A DNA stretch of 64,000 nt. It comes from Sphagnum compactum (Eukaryota > Bryophyta > Sphagnopsida > Sphagnales). Below, in pieces: positions 11,673 to 24,441 of the stretch (positions within the stretch are counted from its first letter, which is position 1; each line of letters opens with the position of its first letter). The stretch covers positions 23,488,213-23,552,212 of the forward strand of contig OZ234493.1 in the NCBI GenBank assembly GCA_965153455.1. The letters run 5' to 3'. The translations under genes were made by a program, and so were the position numbers. The notes under the pieces were generated by a model. The model saw nothing but the letters and a program-made list of their open reading frames with translations, did no database searches and had not been told where the DNA came from.

Positions 11673-13085
11673 ACTTAATCTTATATTTTAAAGTAATTAG
11701 TTTGTTTTCTTCATAAGGACATGAACCCTATGTGAACAATTATAGGATAGCTGCATGACCCTATGATCATAGGGCCTTCAAATGATTGACTGTCAACTAG
11801 TTAGTGCAGTTTCATCTTGGGAAGTTTCTAGAAGTAGGAGACTTCTGAACAGTGAAAGCCATAGCACTACAAGAGAACCTGTCCCCAAACCACTGCACAT
11901 TTCACCCATCTTCTAGGAGGAATGGGATCTCCACTCTACTGGATTTTTAACAATTTTAATGAAAATCTTAATGAATTGGAACGCCTAGTAAGGTATCCAC
12001 TAGAGTTTCACCATGCACCACATGATGTCCATTAAACTCCAATAGTGTACATTTGAGGGTGGACACAAATACATACATATACATATATATATATATTGTA
12101 AAATTCATGTATTTATTTGGCTACTTGTGGATTTTATTAGAAATCTAAAAACAATTAGTGGATTTTAGTGTAAATCCAATGGACATTTGGATACAAACAT
12201 AGTCAAAGGAGTCACCCAAGTGAGTGGACACTCCATAAAATTACATTTCTGTATTTTTGAAAGATCATGACAAAAACATAATAGTTTGAATTGGCAAAAG
12301 TCTTTTGGGATATTTTCAATTAATTGCAAAGTTTATATGTTCAAATCTTAACACAAATCAAAAACATTTTTGCATGTTCAAAGCACTCAAACCTCAAGAG
12401 CGGGCAATCCTTATTTTTTTCAAACATCCTTTTTTATATCAAATGTACACCACTCTTTTTGAAAATTAAAGAGGATTTTAACATTGATGATTAGTAGGGC
12501 AAAAAGGACTTGAACTAATGAAAATTATTTTTATAACTGATTTGAACTCATTTGATTCAAACATGTTTTTGACCTTGAAAATTATGGATTTTGAAAATGT
12601 AACATTAACAAAAGTTGTTCCTATTTATATGATAGAAGGCATGAATGCATAACATATATGATATAAAATCAATTTTTAGTGAAAACATATTCTTATCTAC
12701 CATGCAGTGTTAAACTAGGTATCCAAAATACAATAACTTAAGTTATAAACCAACACAAAAATGACACATGTCATGTGCAATCCTTGGAAAATAACTTTTA
12801 CCTTGGCTTCCCTAGCCCCTTTGACCGTGTTTTCACCCATTTATAGGATATGTGGATTTCATTGGACATTAATGGGTCTCTTTAATGAACTTTAGTGAAA
12901 ATTTGGTGTACACTAATAGGGGATGTGGACATTAGTAAATCCTTTTAGTGTATGAAATATTTAATCCCCTTGATATTGATTGGGAATTAGTTTGATCAAC
13001 AATAGCAACAATGTAATTATAAATGAGACATTATGATTAAATTGCATCCACCTTTGAGACATTTTATTTGTTTGCAATTCAATTG
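11673..13085. other. AT-rich non-coding DNA with a (TA)n microsatellite
   Basis: An ATACATACATATACATATAT tract lies at about 12069-12097. The rest is low in CpG and without coding signal. ATTAGTGGATTTTAGTGTAAA-type motifs recur weakly between 12100 and 12950. Confidence 0.45.
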
Positions 13086-13089
13086 TATA

Positions 13090-14192
13090 GGTTTTTTGCT
13101 TCTTCCTTCTACGAAACCGGTTTGGTTTGGTCTGATCACGAGAGGAAGGAATTCTTGGATCCTTCTAGCTAAAGTTTTGGCAAGGATCTTGTATATGCTT
13201 CCCAAAAGTGTGATTGGGCGCCAACTCCCCAGTTTTGAGTGGTCCCCTAACTTCGGAATCAGGGTGATCATGCCCTTGTTAATGTAATCCGAGGTCAATC
13301 CCCGAGCTAGCATGGCCTTGAAGGTTAGTAGTAGCGTGGGGGCTACCTCATTCACATATTCTTGAAAGAATTCTGTTGGGATTCCATCGTGCCCTGGGGC
13401 CTTGCCTTTGGGGAGTAAGGTGATGGCTTCCATGATTTCTGCTAGGGATAAGGGTCGGGTCATGTTGGCGTTCATGGCCTCCGTGACCCGGGTGGGGACG
13501 TTCTCCCAACATCTCTCTTGTGCCTCAGAGGTGCTTGGGGCATGCGCCTTTGACTCATATAGATTGACATAAAATCTTGTGATGTAATGAGAGAGGTCCT
13601 TCTGGTCGGAAATTGTCCTTCCATCAACCTCTAACTTTTTCAGGAGTGTCTTTTTCTTTCCGATTCGGTGGAAATCAAAGAAAGTTTTGGAACAGGTGTC
13701 CCCATACCTGAACCATTTGGCCGTTGAGAGGTGACTATTGCGTTCAACTGAGATTTGGAAAACCTCTGCCACCTTTCCTTGCGATTCGGACAAGATGTCC
13801 CGCACTTGTTCGTTAGTTGGGTCCCACTGGAGCTGCTCCTCAGCCAGCTAGATTTTCTTTGCGTGCATTCTGACTTGCGCCCCTCTTAGGCGGCGCCTTT
13901 CCTTCGCTAATCTCGCGTTGCAGGCCAATACTCTTCTGGTGGCGGCCTCCAACCAGGGGGCCCACTCTGAGTCATTTGAGGGCTTGGGCAGCTCCCCTTC
14001 CCAAGCTTGTAGCATTTCAGCTCTCCCTTTTTCATCTTTGAGTAGGGAAGAGTCAAAATAATGAGATGGTTTGTCAAGTATGTCAGGCTGACCCCATATG
14101 CATAGGACCAAGGGAGAGTGGTCGGAGAATTTTCGAATCGAAGCGACCGCCTTCACTAGAGTTACAGAGTATGTTTGTGGATGCCCTACCAT
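13090..14192 (-). pseudogene. LINE ORF2 fragment (endonuclease end plus reverse transcriptase start)
   Basis: The minus strand reads in one frame from 14192 to about 13095, with a single in-frame TAG at 13850-13848 (a CAG-to-TAG change would explain it). The first part carries FSDHSPLVL, the C-terminal motif of apurinic-type LINE endonucleases. The second part carries reverse transcriptase motifs KGKAPGHDGIPTEFF, then LIPKLGDHSKLGSWRPITLL, YKILAKTLARRI and PNQTGFVEGR. Similarity stops right after that last motif, so the palm with the YxDD catalytic site, RNase H and the 3' tail are missing, as is the front of the endonuclease. The stretch is richer in GC and CpG than its flanks, suggesting a younger insertion. 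LINE copies are usually 5'-truncated; loss of the 3' half here implies a later deletion. Confidence 0.9.
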
Positions 14193-16437
14193 ATAACCAA
14201 AGAAAGCTTGTTAAATTATTCCATTTGACAAACATGGATAATAAATTATTGGCCATAATCTTTTTGATTGGTAGACCAAACAAGTGGACAGACTCTGCAG
14301 TGCACGAATGGGACTGCAGTCAAAGGCGGCCCAAAGTCAAGGAGTCATGTAAGATGGCAAACAGGGATACCGAGATTGGAGTAAATGGCGCACAAAGATT
14401 CTGTTCCATTTCATGATAAGAAACATCACTAATTTAACTGGCATATTTACTTCCAGTGAAAGGACACAATGATAACTAGAATGAGTGAAAGTTTGAAAAT
14501 GCTAAGTAATTCACAAATTTTTGTTCACCCATCAATGATCATCTATCTGGCCTGCGTTAGCAGAATAGAAATGACTACGTCCTGGGCTGTTTGGAACCTC
14601 TACCTTGTGAAAGATGTCGGCCCCTCAAGACTACTCAATTTTTCAGTGTGTCTGTGCTTATGCATTGATGAATAGAAAAAAAAAGCTCATTTGGTGAGCC
14701 TATCATAAAACCTCGTTCCCAGTAGCTAGCAGAGGCCATGAATTGAAGGGACCAATTCTGAGAGCCACCAAGCTGAGCGGTATACTAAAGGGGAAAAGTT
14801 GTCACCGAAGAACTCTGGCTTGGTTATGGGTCAGGGGACGTCAAACATCTTACGAACTTTGCAGGTGGGAATTCATGGTTCTGCACATCACTCAGTTCAT
14901 GTACTCCATGGTCAGCACTTGTCCTGACAAGTGCAGGACAAGTTTTTTTGTTCTGCATGTATTGCCATTTCTCACCAGCTTTGAACCTGCAACCTCACAG
15001 GAGAAGAACTGGATTATTACATGCAGAAGACTAGTTTCGTTTGCTTACAAGCAGTAGCAGTGTTCAAATTATTTGACCTAAACTTTGCACTAACATCAAT
15101 CAAAATATTGCAGAATATCCTCCGAGTGTTGCACTTGTTGCCACATGTGCAGCAAGGAACACCCACAAAGTTTGTAGGGGGGCAGGTGGTTGAATGTCCT
15201 GTCAGACATCTGGTAACCTAAAACCAACTATTTCCACTCACAAAACAAAGGTATCACACTGTATGGACCAACATCTGTTTTCGTGCGAAATTTTGTGAAA
15301 ATGAGAAAAATAAAATTTTAAAGAGAATATTCCGTCACAATATTCCCCATTTTTCTGAAGAGAAATCACCACATTTCAAAAAACTAATAATTCATCACAT
15401 TCCGACTCTGTTTATAATTTGGTAGCATTTTAACCCAGTTTTCTGCTATGTTGACAGGTTCTAAAAACCTGTCAGCATTTAATGACGTAACATCAGAAAA
15501 TTGAAAAAAATATCACTGGCATGGATCCTCCAATTTCAGATTTGACAGCTGATTTTCTCATTCAACTTCAAGTTTCTTCAAGACCCAGGGATATGGGACT
15601 ATTGGATCTAGCAGTTCTAGCCATCTTGTGGGCACATCGCTACTAAATTGACATATTGGGACAAATAAGAGAAAGTGTCCACTCACGTTCTCTCCAGAAT
15701 CCTGTTCGTTAACATACTGTTTTCTCTCCTGTTGAGTGAGCAATGACCCAAAATGGGCATGCAAAGCATACAAGAAGCTTTGTGCAATCATTGGTATAGA
15801 GCATTATGAAACGTGCCTTGCAGGACGGCATCGCCGCAGCTCCTGTGCTGCGTGAGTATAATAAGAATGTTAAAGATTTCGTCCCATCCCATAGGGGGTT
15901 TTATTTCTTTTTCTGACGCTGGACGCTGGTTCTGCTTAACAAAGGTGCTCAGAAGGCCAAGTCCTCACTTTTGTCAAAAGAGCAGGGTGAGTAACTGGTT
16001 GGAATGGGAGGCTGTGCCCAACATTCTGTTCAAAGGGTCATCCTATCAATGTCTCTTCCAATGGGATGAGAGCTGCAGCTCGTCTCGCCCAAGACAAAGC
16101 GTTATGTTCAAATAATGTAAAGAACTTTTCAAATTTAGTCTTCGTATTTGAAAGCGCCTTCCTAGGCAGAATTTACCAGTTTTAATTTCAGGAATCTTGA
16201 AACTATCAGGAGTTCAATTTTTTCTGAATCTTAATTTCAGAAAAAAGGGACATTACACTGTTTTAAGATTCCTAAATTTGAAGGCTCTTAAGGGTAGGGA
16301 AGGACCCAAGGAATACCATGCGGGTCTTCCTAGTTCTCCAGCCCAACCTCGGGCTCTTGTCCTTGTCCAGGCTCTCAAATCTCTCAAAGGGGCTCCTTCC
16401 TCCATATGTAGGCCTCCCATTGTACAGAGGGTGTTTC
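14193..16437. other. No recognisable gene
   Basis: Non-coding. It contains two small perfect hairpins: CACTTGTC-CT-GACAAGTG near 14917-14934, and TGACAGGTT-ctaaa-AACCTGTCA at 15452-15474. Neither is followed by a feature I can name. Confidence 0.4.
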
Positions 16438-16505
16438 AGTTTTTGAAATGCTCTCTCATTGTATTGAAATGTCCTCTGGTTGTATTGCAATGCCCTCTCT
16501 ATAAC
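16438..16505. repeat. Three ~22-bp repeats
   Basis: TTGAAATGCTCTCTCATTGTA, TTGAAATGTCCTCTGGTTGTA and TTGCAATGCCCTCTCTATAAC follow each other directly as a degenerate three-copy tandem repeat. Confidence 0.6.
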
Positions 16506-16558
16506 AGGGGGGTTCACTGTATAGTGGGAGGGGCCGTTGCCTTGTTTATTATATTAGT

Positions 16559-16657
16559 TAATGCCTTGGTAGCAGGGCATTCATTTGGGTGCAATGCCTT
16601 GGTCCCGGAGCTCTGCCTTTGGTTCGCAGGGTGTAATGCCCTGCTACCAAGGCATTA
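16559..16657. repeat. 23-bp perfect inverted repeat with 53-bp loop
   Basis: The arm at 16559-16581 (core AATGCCTTGGTAGCAGGG) is the exact reverse complement of 16635-16657 (core CCCTGCTACCAAGGCATT). The loop repeats part of the arm (GCAATGCCTTGGT). The long open frames on both strands here are by-products of this symmetry. Confidence 0.85.
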
Positions 16658-16969
16658 CCAATCATGTAAAGCCCAATGGTGGGGGCATTCTGGCCGTTGT
16701 GACCTAGCACCCACCAATGCATCGGGTTGTGGATGAGGCTGTTCAAGCCATTTTGGGATGAACGCAGACCAAAACGACCATTCTGGATCCTTTCCTTTTC
16801 CAACCCCACCTTGTCCCCCAATTTGAAAAAGTTACACACCCACCTCCCCCCCCTTATTATCACATATTTATTCTTTTTCTTCTTCTTTCTTTGCACATGG
16901 ATTGTTAGTTCTCCAACCAAGGGCCATTGCCATCTTCTTATTTCATGTTTGTGTGTGTTGCATGCTTAC

Positions 16970-17400
16970 CTTTGAAACCAAAACCACTTACCTTAGAAAC
17001 CAAAACTAGAATTGCGTGCATGCGAAAACCAGAACGATACCTGGAAACCAAAATCAAAATCACTTACCCTGAGAACTAGAACCAGAAAAACATACCCTGA
17101 AAACCCTAAACCAAAAAAGCTTTGTATGTGACCAAAAAGAAAAAGAACTTGACCAAAACGAAAAAGCTTTGTGTGGAAATTAGAACTAAAAAAACTTACC
17201 TAGAAACCAAAATTTTTGTGTGGAAAACAAAACCAAAAAAGCTTACCCTACAAACCCTAAACTAGAAAAGCTTTTTGTGTGACCAAAAACCAAAAAAACT
17301 TATGCAGAACTAGCAAATTTTACCCTGGGTATGACCAAAAACTAAAGAAATTCACCTAAAACTAGAAAGCTTTGTGTGGCAACTAGAACCAAAAAAACAT
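16970..17400. repeat. Degenerate AACCAAAA...GCTT tandem repeat
   Basis: Units of roughly 45-60 bp built from GAAACCAAAAC, CTTACCCTGAAAAC and AAAAGCTTTGTGTG recur about eight times. Non-coding. Confidence 0.6.
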
Positions 17401-17727
17401 GCACCCCAAAATGTGTGTTATCAAAACACCATTTTGTTTATATTCTTTTGTTCCAACATTAATCATCTTCTTTTTCTTTTGTTCAAGGATATTGCAGCAC
17501 CATGTAAACACACAAAAGAACATTGCAAGGTCAACCCAAACCTTCCATCTTCATGTTACTTAGTTCTGCATACAAAGGAGTAGCTCAATATCTAGAGGTT
17601 TTGAACTAACCTAAAACAACTAGGTTGGTCATGCTCTAGTTTGATTCTCTTCTTAGAATCACTAGACCTAAAAAGTGGAAGAAATGGAAGAAGTGCACGA
17701 GGTGAAAAACAAATAAAAGCTATATAT

Positions 17728-17825
17728 AAACTCTATCATTACCCTCTACAACCCTTTCATAATCAAAAAATTGCATAAACTCTATCATTACCCTTTACAA
17801 ACCTTTCATAATCAAAAAATTGCTT
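17728..17825. repeat. 49-bp tandem duplication
   Basis: Two adjacent copies (17728-17776 and 17777-17825), each beginning AAACTCTATCATTACCCT and ending AATCAAAAAATTGC, differ at only a few bases, so the duplication is fairly recent. Confidence 0.85.
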
Positions 17826-20644
17826 GCACACTCAAGTGTTGTACAAAATTAGTTAGAACATGAGCTGGAGATGTCATGGAGTTACTTGATGTAAATAAAA
17901 AACCAAGTGAAAAATTTATTCCATCGCAAAATTTGCGAGATAAACCTTGTTTCTTTCAAAATAGAGCTTGCCTTTTCCTGATGTCATTGCACATGTGTAC
18001 GTAGGTTGTACAAGGTAAAAAAATTTCATCTAGGGGCTAAACTTGACAAAATTTAACAATTCAAATCTTCTACCTAGTTGATTGGGGTTCAAATGTTTTT
18101 TACATGGACTTGTAGAAAAGGTAACCAACTACTAAAAATGAGACCCCCTAGAGTGCTTTTACCCACATATGTAATGGGCATCCTTCTATTCCCCAGTTGT
18201 GTCAATAAAACTTATGAATACATCACCATTTGGACAAGCAACATTACATTTAATAATGGATGCTATGTGATGTTGTCCCAACTATTAGAACAAATAGTTG
18301 TTCCATATTTGTGAATTGAATTCCATGTCCTTTCGGTTACTTGTTTAGACACATCAACTTTGGATTGCTTTAACAAATTTGTGCACAATCCATGGGATGG
18401 TGGTGGTTTGTAGTAGATTCAAGATTCAAAGGTTGTTTTCACAACTTTTAAGAATGCTAAAGTGTTGGACAACATTGAAAGGGATGTTTGTTTCATAAAA
18501 GAAAATTGCCCACTTCTTGTCCAATTCTTGTTTTTAAGTTGAATTCAATCCTTCGAACAATAAAACTTTTTGAAAGGTTCGAATGTTGTTACTTGTGGAT
18601 ATATTAAGACCCTTTATGCTTTTTATAGGCAGGGTGCCAAAAAAAACCCCTTCCACTTGAAATGTCAAAATAGATTCTCCTTCCACTTAAGGATTCAGCA
18701 TTTCAATAGCAATGTCTTTTGTTCGCTCATTTAAAAAATGGGCTAGTACTTTTATGTCATTTAATGGTGGAGGGACAAGTTTGCCATATTGGGCAAATAC
18801 GGTTTTCACCCATGGATGTGTCCTTGAACACATTGTAACTTTAGTTCACCCATTGCCATCATATCAATAGTCCAAATGGAAGAACATTCTATCTTTGCGA
18901 TATGAAATGAAATTGCCACAAACATTTTCACATCCTTCCCTGACTTGTCCTTTGGCATCAAATACCATGGAGTCCACATGTTCCACCATTCCTCCATCGA
19001 AAAAACACAAAAATAATAGGGTTAATTAATCTAATTCGGGTATTTAAGGATAAGATTGGACTCCACCTTCAGAGTTACAATTGAAATTCCACACTAAGTG
19101 CAAAAATGTAATATGATGATCTAAAATTCAAACATTCATAAAGATTTCACCCCTCCTTCCCAAGGTATATGGCAATGGTTGTTTATTAAACAACATAAGG
19201 CCCACACACATTGCAAGAAATCATGATTTATTTGATTAGAAAACTAGATAAAAAACCAATCATTATGACATTTGGTCAATACAATCACTTAATCATACTA
19301 GACAAGTTGATTTGAACATGTTCAACTTGATTGATGGTTTTTTTTATTAACCATAAGTTGGTATTTTTTAACTAGTCAAATTAGACAAAAAATTGGGCAG
19401 CCAAAAATACTTAATTGAAAAAATAGCTCATTAATTTTTAAATATAAAATGTTAGTTAATAAATAATAAGTACCTACCTACCTACCCACCCATGACCTAC
19501 CTACCCACCATGGCCTCCTACCTACCTATCCTCAACCCACCTATGTACTATACATTTACACACATGCACAAGGTATTTATACAAATATACATATTCCACA
19601 TACTACTATTGGTGGTGTTTCAAGAACGAGTGATAAAAACAATCAATTTTTATGGTCAACCAAGAAACACCTTAAAGTAGCACTAGGTGTAATTTTTGGG
19701 TTTTTGAAACAAAAGTCCTTACAAGAAACAAGATGAGGTTCAAGATTTGTTTTTGGATGACTTGGTGTTGTTCATGGCTAAAAGGTTTGTAAAGATCGAC
19801 AACAAAAAAATACTCCCAATCTACATCTATGGTTACATTTGATTTGTGAATGAGTAGGGGCTTGCATGACAGTTTTGTTATTGCTATAAACTTTTTATTC
19901 ATAAATTGAAAGCCTCATCATGTTACGATAGGCTAAACTTAGACATTTAATTTATTATCTAGAGTGACATACTGAGCACCAGTGGAGATGCTTTTAGCCT
20001 TGTCATCACTTAATCCTAATCCTATCATTAGGTACCTTAATAGCCGCAATAAACCTTGCTGTAATTGTCACCTAAACTTAAGTAAGATAATGTCATTATG
20101 CTTCAACCTAACTACCACAAAAATCTGAATATTGTTCATTTATTGTATTCCTTCATTGAATATCAATGTGCTTTATTCTAGCTATTGGGTAGGACTCTTG
20201 GTTAAAGATATTGCACCTTGATTGTCACATTGATATCATCTTATTGTCTTTCATGTATCGTAAATATGCCATGGTTTTTTGCTAAATATATGGCTTCTTG
20301 TGTGATTCTTTTGCTTGTGGTCCAAATTTTCATAGATTACATTAATTTACATATTTTGATCTATGCCATATATTTATCAAAAAAGTAAAATAAAAATTTA
20401 AACATCATAACAAGACAAATTCAATTGTGAAAATATTTTATTAAAATTTTAGTTTTTCAATCATATATCAATTTTTGTAATAAAAGTAAAAATATTGAAT
20501 TCAATGTTACAATGTTTTTGTAGTAACAATGGATTTTACTTTAATTTTAGAAATTTAGGTTTTTTATTATTTTTAATATGAAATTTAAATCACATGTACA
20601 TTAGTGTATTATAGATACTAATTATATAGTCATTTAAAACATGA
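17826..20644. other. AT-rich non-coding DNA
   Basis: No gene recognised. A TACCTACCTACCCACC tract lies at about 19470-19535. A weak CACTA-like left end (CATTGCAAGAAATCATGATT) is near 19208 and could pair with the end at about 20650-20677. Confidence 0.4.
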
Positions 20645-20649
20645 TGCTA

Positions 20650-20677
20650 TTAGTGTAAAAACCATGGTTTTGTAGTA
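20650..20677. mobile_element. Degraded CACTA-type terminus
   Basis: TAGTGTAAAAACCATGG followed by TTTTGTAGTATT is, reverse-complemented, close to the terminus of the element at 2651-5090 (TACTACAAA..CCATGGTTTTT). It looks like the right end of another copy of that family. The matching left end is uncertain. Confidence 0.45.
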
Positions 20678-20682
20678 TTAAC

Positions 20683-21670
20683 ACCAAGATGACAAAGGCC
20701 AAGGAAAAGTGTGAATGCTAGCACACTTGCACAATAGAAGGTGACAAAAGGTGAGTGTGCTCACATAAGAAGAAGACAATGATGATGATGATTGCAAGTT
20801 GTAAGAGTTTCATGTATTTCATTGCCCTTTCCTTGCACACTAGGATCCCACAAAAGGGGAACAAGATACCAAGATGGCAACAACCAATAAAAATCATCAA
20901 TGGTAGTGCATATGCATGACCAAAAAAAGGTGATGAAGGTAACAAGTCACAAGGTGAGCACGTTTTTATGAAAAGAAGATGGTGATGATGATGATTGCAA
21001 GTTGTAGGAGTTATGCATTTCATTGCTCCTTCCCCACACACCAAGATGATAAAGACCAAGAAAAACTAGGAATCACAACACATTTGCATGACTAGAAGAA
21101 GGCAATGAAAATTACAAGTATCAAGGCGAATATGTTCATTTGAGTTTTAAGAAGACCTTGAAGATGATGACCTTGATATTTTAAAAAGTTTCATATGAAG
21201 TTCATTGCTACTTTGTTCCTTGACACCAAAACCCTATGAAGCGGTAGTAATACAACCAAGACACACATGAACTTCAAGTAGTAGTGCATGCATAAGAAGA
21301 AAAAGCAATGAAGGTTGCAAGGTGAACATGTTCATCTAGAAAGAAGTCCAATTTGATGGAAATTTCAAGTTCTATAAACTTGGCATTTTTTGTTGGTCTT
21401 TCCTTGCATGCTATAATCTTGCGTAAAAGGAATAAAACAATAAGAAAACCAAAATACGAACACCAAATCCCATTAAAGGAATGCACTGTGACAACATGAC
21501 GACCACGTCAAACACACAGAATCCCATGAAGGAAACAAGATACCACGAGGAACAGAATGGGTAATCATAAGACCATGACAGAGGGAGAGGTGTACTCTTG
21601 CTCATTTGAAGAACATGCTAAGTATGATGATGGTGAGTTGCGAGCTTGCAATGGATATGGTGCAAAGCAT
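20683..21670. repeat. Diverged ~180-bp tandem (satellite-like) array
   Basis: Units begin near 20683, 20861, 21039 and 21225 with (A/C)ACCAAGATG-like heads followed by a TGCATGA/TGCACAA motif. They also share GATGATGATGATTGCAAGTTG (shortened or lost in later units) and TTTCATTGC(C/T)C(C/T)TTCC. Later units to about 21670 are more decayed. Open frames in this stretch follow the repeat and are not genes. Confidence 0.7.
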
Positions 21671-23922
21671 ACACACAAGGAACTATAAACAAAAATTTCA
21701 AAAACATAAACCCTAAACTTAGTCCATTTACATGGATTACATGATCAAAAAAAAATTACATGGGGTTCTGTGAATGTATGTTACAATTTCTTACACTATT
21801 GGTGTGTAAGTGTAATTAATCCTTTTCACATTGGGTAAATGTAAATGATTTACATTTACATGCTTAATTTGCACTTACATAGGATTTACACACCGTATAT
21901 ATGACTATTGGCAATTACACACAACATTGGTTTTTACCAATGTCGTGTGGTTATTCCAATTTTTTAATAAGTAGCAATTTTGATTCTTTAAACTTCTCTT
22001 TAATCAAAGAATTGTTGGTTTTGGTTTATCTAAAAATTAGAGAACCATTAGTTTAATTATTTCAAAATCAAAGAACCACAAGTTCTAACTATTTTTTAAA
22101 TTAAAAAAATTGACAATTTTCACGAAAGAATTGATAAAATATCAATGGTCATACAATGATTTTTTGAAATTAGTTTGAATTAATTGTAATTTTTTTGAAT
22201 TTTTCTTGCTTTTGTTAATTTCATATGCTTTGATATTGACATTTTTGTGTGAAAGGTCAAAATTTTGTCAACTTGTCATGTCATGTGGAATGCATTAGTT
22301 AAAACTGCCTCTCACATTAAAATGAAAAATGAAAACTAACTTGCCACCACAACAACCACAAGAGAAATAAACTAAAAAATGGACATAAACCCCCCGCAAA
22401 ATACACCATTGGCATCAGTATTCCCACACCCATTGTTTTGGAATAAAGGCTCACAGGTTCACATAATCTTTGTTCTTAATGAAAAGCAAAAGTCGGATGC
22501 ATTGGGTGGGAAGACTGGTTCATTGGCCAATTCATTGATCAAGCTTAGAACAGAAATGTTTTATTAAAACAACAACTTTCTGCTGATGTAAAACTGTGGT
22601 AGGATCCCAACACTCCCAACCACCTGCAAATCAGACATGGACAAAACAAAACCGGTCCAAAACCTGACAGCCGTTTTCTAGAGGATTCTTTTCTCTCTTT
22701 GTTTCTTTACTTATTTCCCAGGATTCCCTCACTAAATTGCATGGTCAACGACCTATGAAAGATCCAATCTGACGGCCATCGGGGAGCCACCGCCTTCTGT
22801 TTCCAACATTTAGCGGCCCAAACCGCGTCCCAAGAATGTGCACATTTTTGGACACTATCCGGCTGTTACTGTAGTTCTGCATTCACACGTTGGCAATGCC
22901 AGTTAACACGTAAGGGTGTCCATGTAATCCTAGGTGTCATTTTCCTTTTCTGTGTGGTTAAATAGTTCCTCCACACTTTTTTGTCCCCAAGCCCTTTTTT
23001 CTTCCAGTAATAAAGTCTTGTAGGTCACATCATCCTCGCTTCCGTCAAAAGTAAAGTGACCTCTCGCCGTTGTGCATTTTGCATTTCGAGCTTTCAGGTG
23101 TTCTCTTTTGTTTAGACTTAGGTCCTTTCTTTTTTTTTCTCTATAAGTGATAAAAAGTGACCTATTAGTCGAACCTCTTTTCGTATTGGCCATAAATGGC
23201 CAAGAGGTTTGTTGGCATCTATGTGGCTTCGCCTCTCGCCTATTGTTCGTAGGCGAGAACTTATTAGCCACTAGGGGCCAAGGAGCCCTCTGTTGGTGAG
23301 AGGAGGCGCAGTTACACTATCCACTGGTGAGCACATTAGTTGTGAGAATGCTTCTCTCTTGTTGTCTACCATTTGTGATGCCATCAGGTCTGCAAAAGGG
23401 GCACTGCTCACATGTTGATCTCAGGAGGCAGGGGACCAGGCGGTAGTGCTCACAATGCTATTTTTCATATAACTGGACAGATTTTTGATTCGTGAGCTGT
23501 TCTGTGTTACACTGGTTGGTTTTATGGAAATTTTTTTCTTGCAGAACGACAGGAGCTCTTACAACCACAGCAGCAAAAACACCACAGTTCCCTTCAGAAG
23601 TCATAGACAAGACTGTTGAAGAGATTATCATCCCATTTGGAGCATCAATTTTTACAATTTAAGAGAGGCATAACCCATCTATAATGGTTCATATTTTACA
23701 TAACTAACCTGCTACAGGTTGATAACCCATAGATGTGTCTTTGATGGTAGCTCTTTTGGGTGAATCCCAGAAGTAAAGTGCTCTAGCACCCATCAAGAAG
23801 AGGTTATTGTCCCAATTTGTTACGGATTGTCTTGTCTACTTGTGTGGTGCTTTGAAGTTCATGAATTAGTTTTCAGAGGAGAGATGTCTTACTTGAGTTT
23901 TCTATGTGTCTTGACTTGCCAG
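21671..23922. other. Non-coding; contains a 25-bp palindrome
   Basis: GTAAATGTAAATG at 21835 begins a perfect odd palindrome to 21859. A further hairpin-forming pair, ACATTGGT/ACCAATGT, lies near 21925-21945. From about 22750 to 23450 the DNA is richer in GC and has a TCTCGCCTA/TAGGCGAGA hairpin (23234-23258). This part could be a promoter or 5' region for the exons at 23.9 kb, but no TATA box or transcript start can be argued. Confidence 0.45.
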
Positions 23923-24441
23923 ATTGAGAAGTCTTTTGGAAAGCATGGAGGATGAAGCTCAGAGAAGCTACAGAGATGAGCAGCTGAGTCTTGTAGAGGA
24001 TGAGGCAGCAGCAACTCCTAATATGATGTATGAGAGAATCCTCTTTGTGTGGTTGTTCTGGCTATGATTCATAGTTTGTGAAATGTTTTTGTACTCCTGC
24101 TGAAAAGATTCTTGGACTTTTTCCTTTCAAACATTAGACATGATGGCTAGTTTGGTCTTGATGAGCACCATTCTGTGAACAATGTTTCACACACAAAGAG
24201 GTTCCTGTCTGCCAAAGGGTGAAGATAATACAAAGATAAATGATTAGACAACAGACAACATGATGGGCTCTGAACCAAAACTATTGTTATATCTGAGTTA
24301 ATTGTCATCTTTCACAATGCAAGATCTGATCTGATGGGAATGTGTGCATGCAGGTATGTGCAATTAGAGTTTGTGGAGAGGGAGCTTGAGTGGATGGAGG
24401 AGAAAATTAAGGAGACAATCCAAAACATCAACACTGCTCAG
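23923..24441 (+). CDS. Two exons of an unrecognised acidic coiled-coil protein (partial)
   Basis: Exon 23923-24027 is preceded by a TGCCAG acceptor and ends at a GTATGA donor. Exon 24354-24441 follows a GCATGCAG acceptor and ends GCTCAG before a GTATGA donor. The phases match: joining them restores an ATG codon and gives 64 uninterrupted residues. The first part contains LRSLLESMEDEAQRSY; the second contains LEFVERELEWMEEKIKET. Both are acidic, helical and rich in E, Q and K with coiled-coil spacing. I do not recognise the family. Exons before and after must exist but were not found with confidence, so this may be part of a living gene or a fragment. Conserved phase and clean splice sites argue against chance. 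Confidence 0.55.

Noticed and set aside
16197-16920. Open frames of 179 and 120 codons on opposite strands
   Set aside because: They run through the minisatellite and the inverted repeat. Composition follows the repeats and there is no family resemblance.
20718-21605. 113-, 70- and 64-codon minus-strand frames
   Set aside because: They repeat with the ~180-bp array and have skewed composition, with no independent coding sign.
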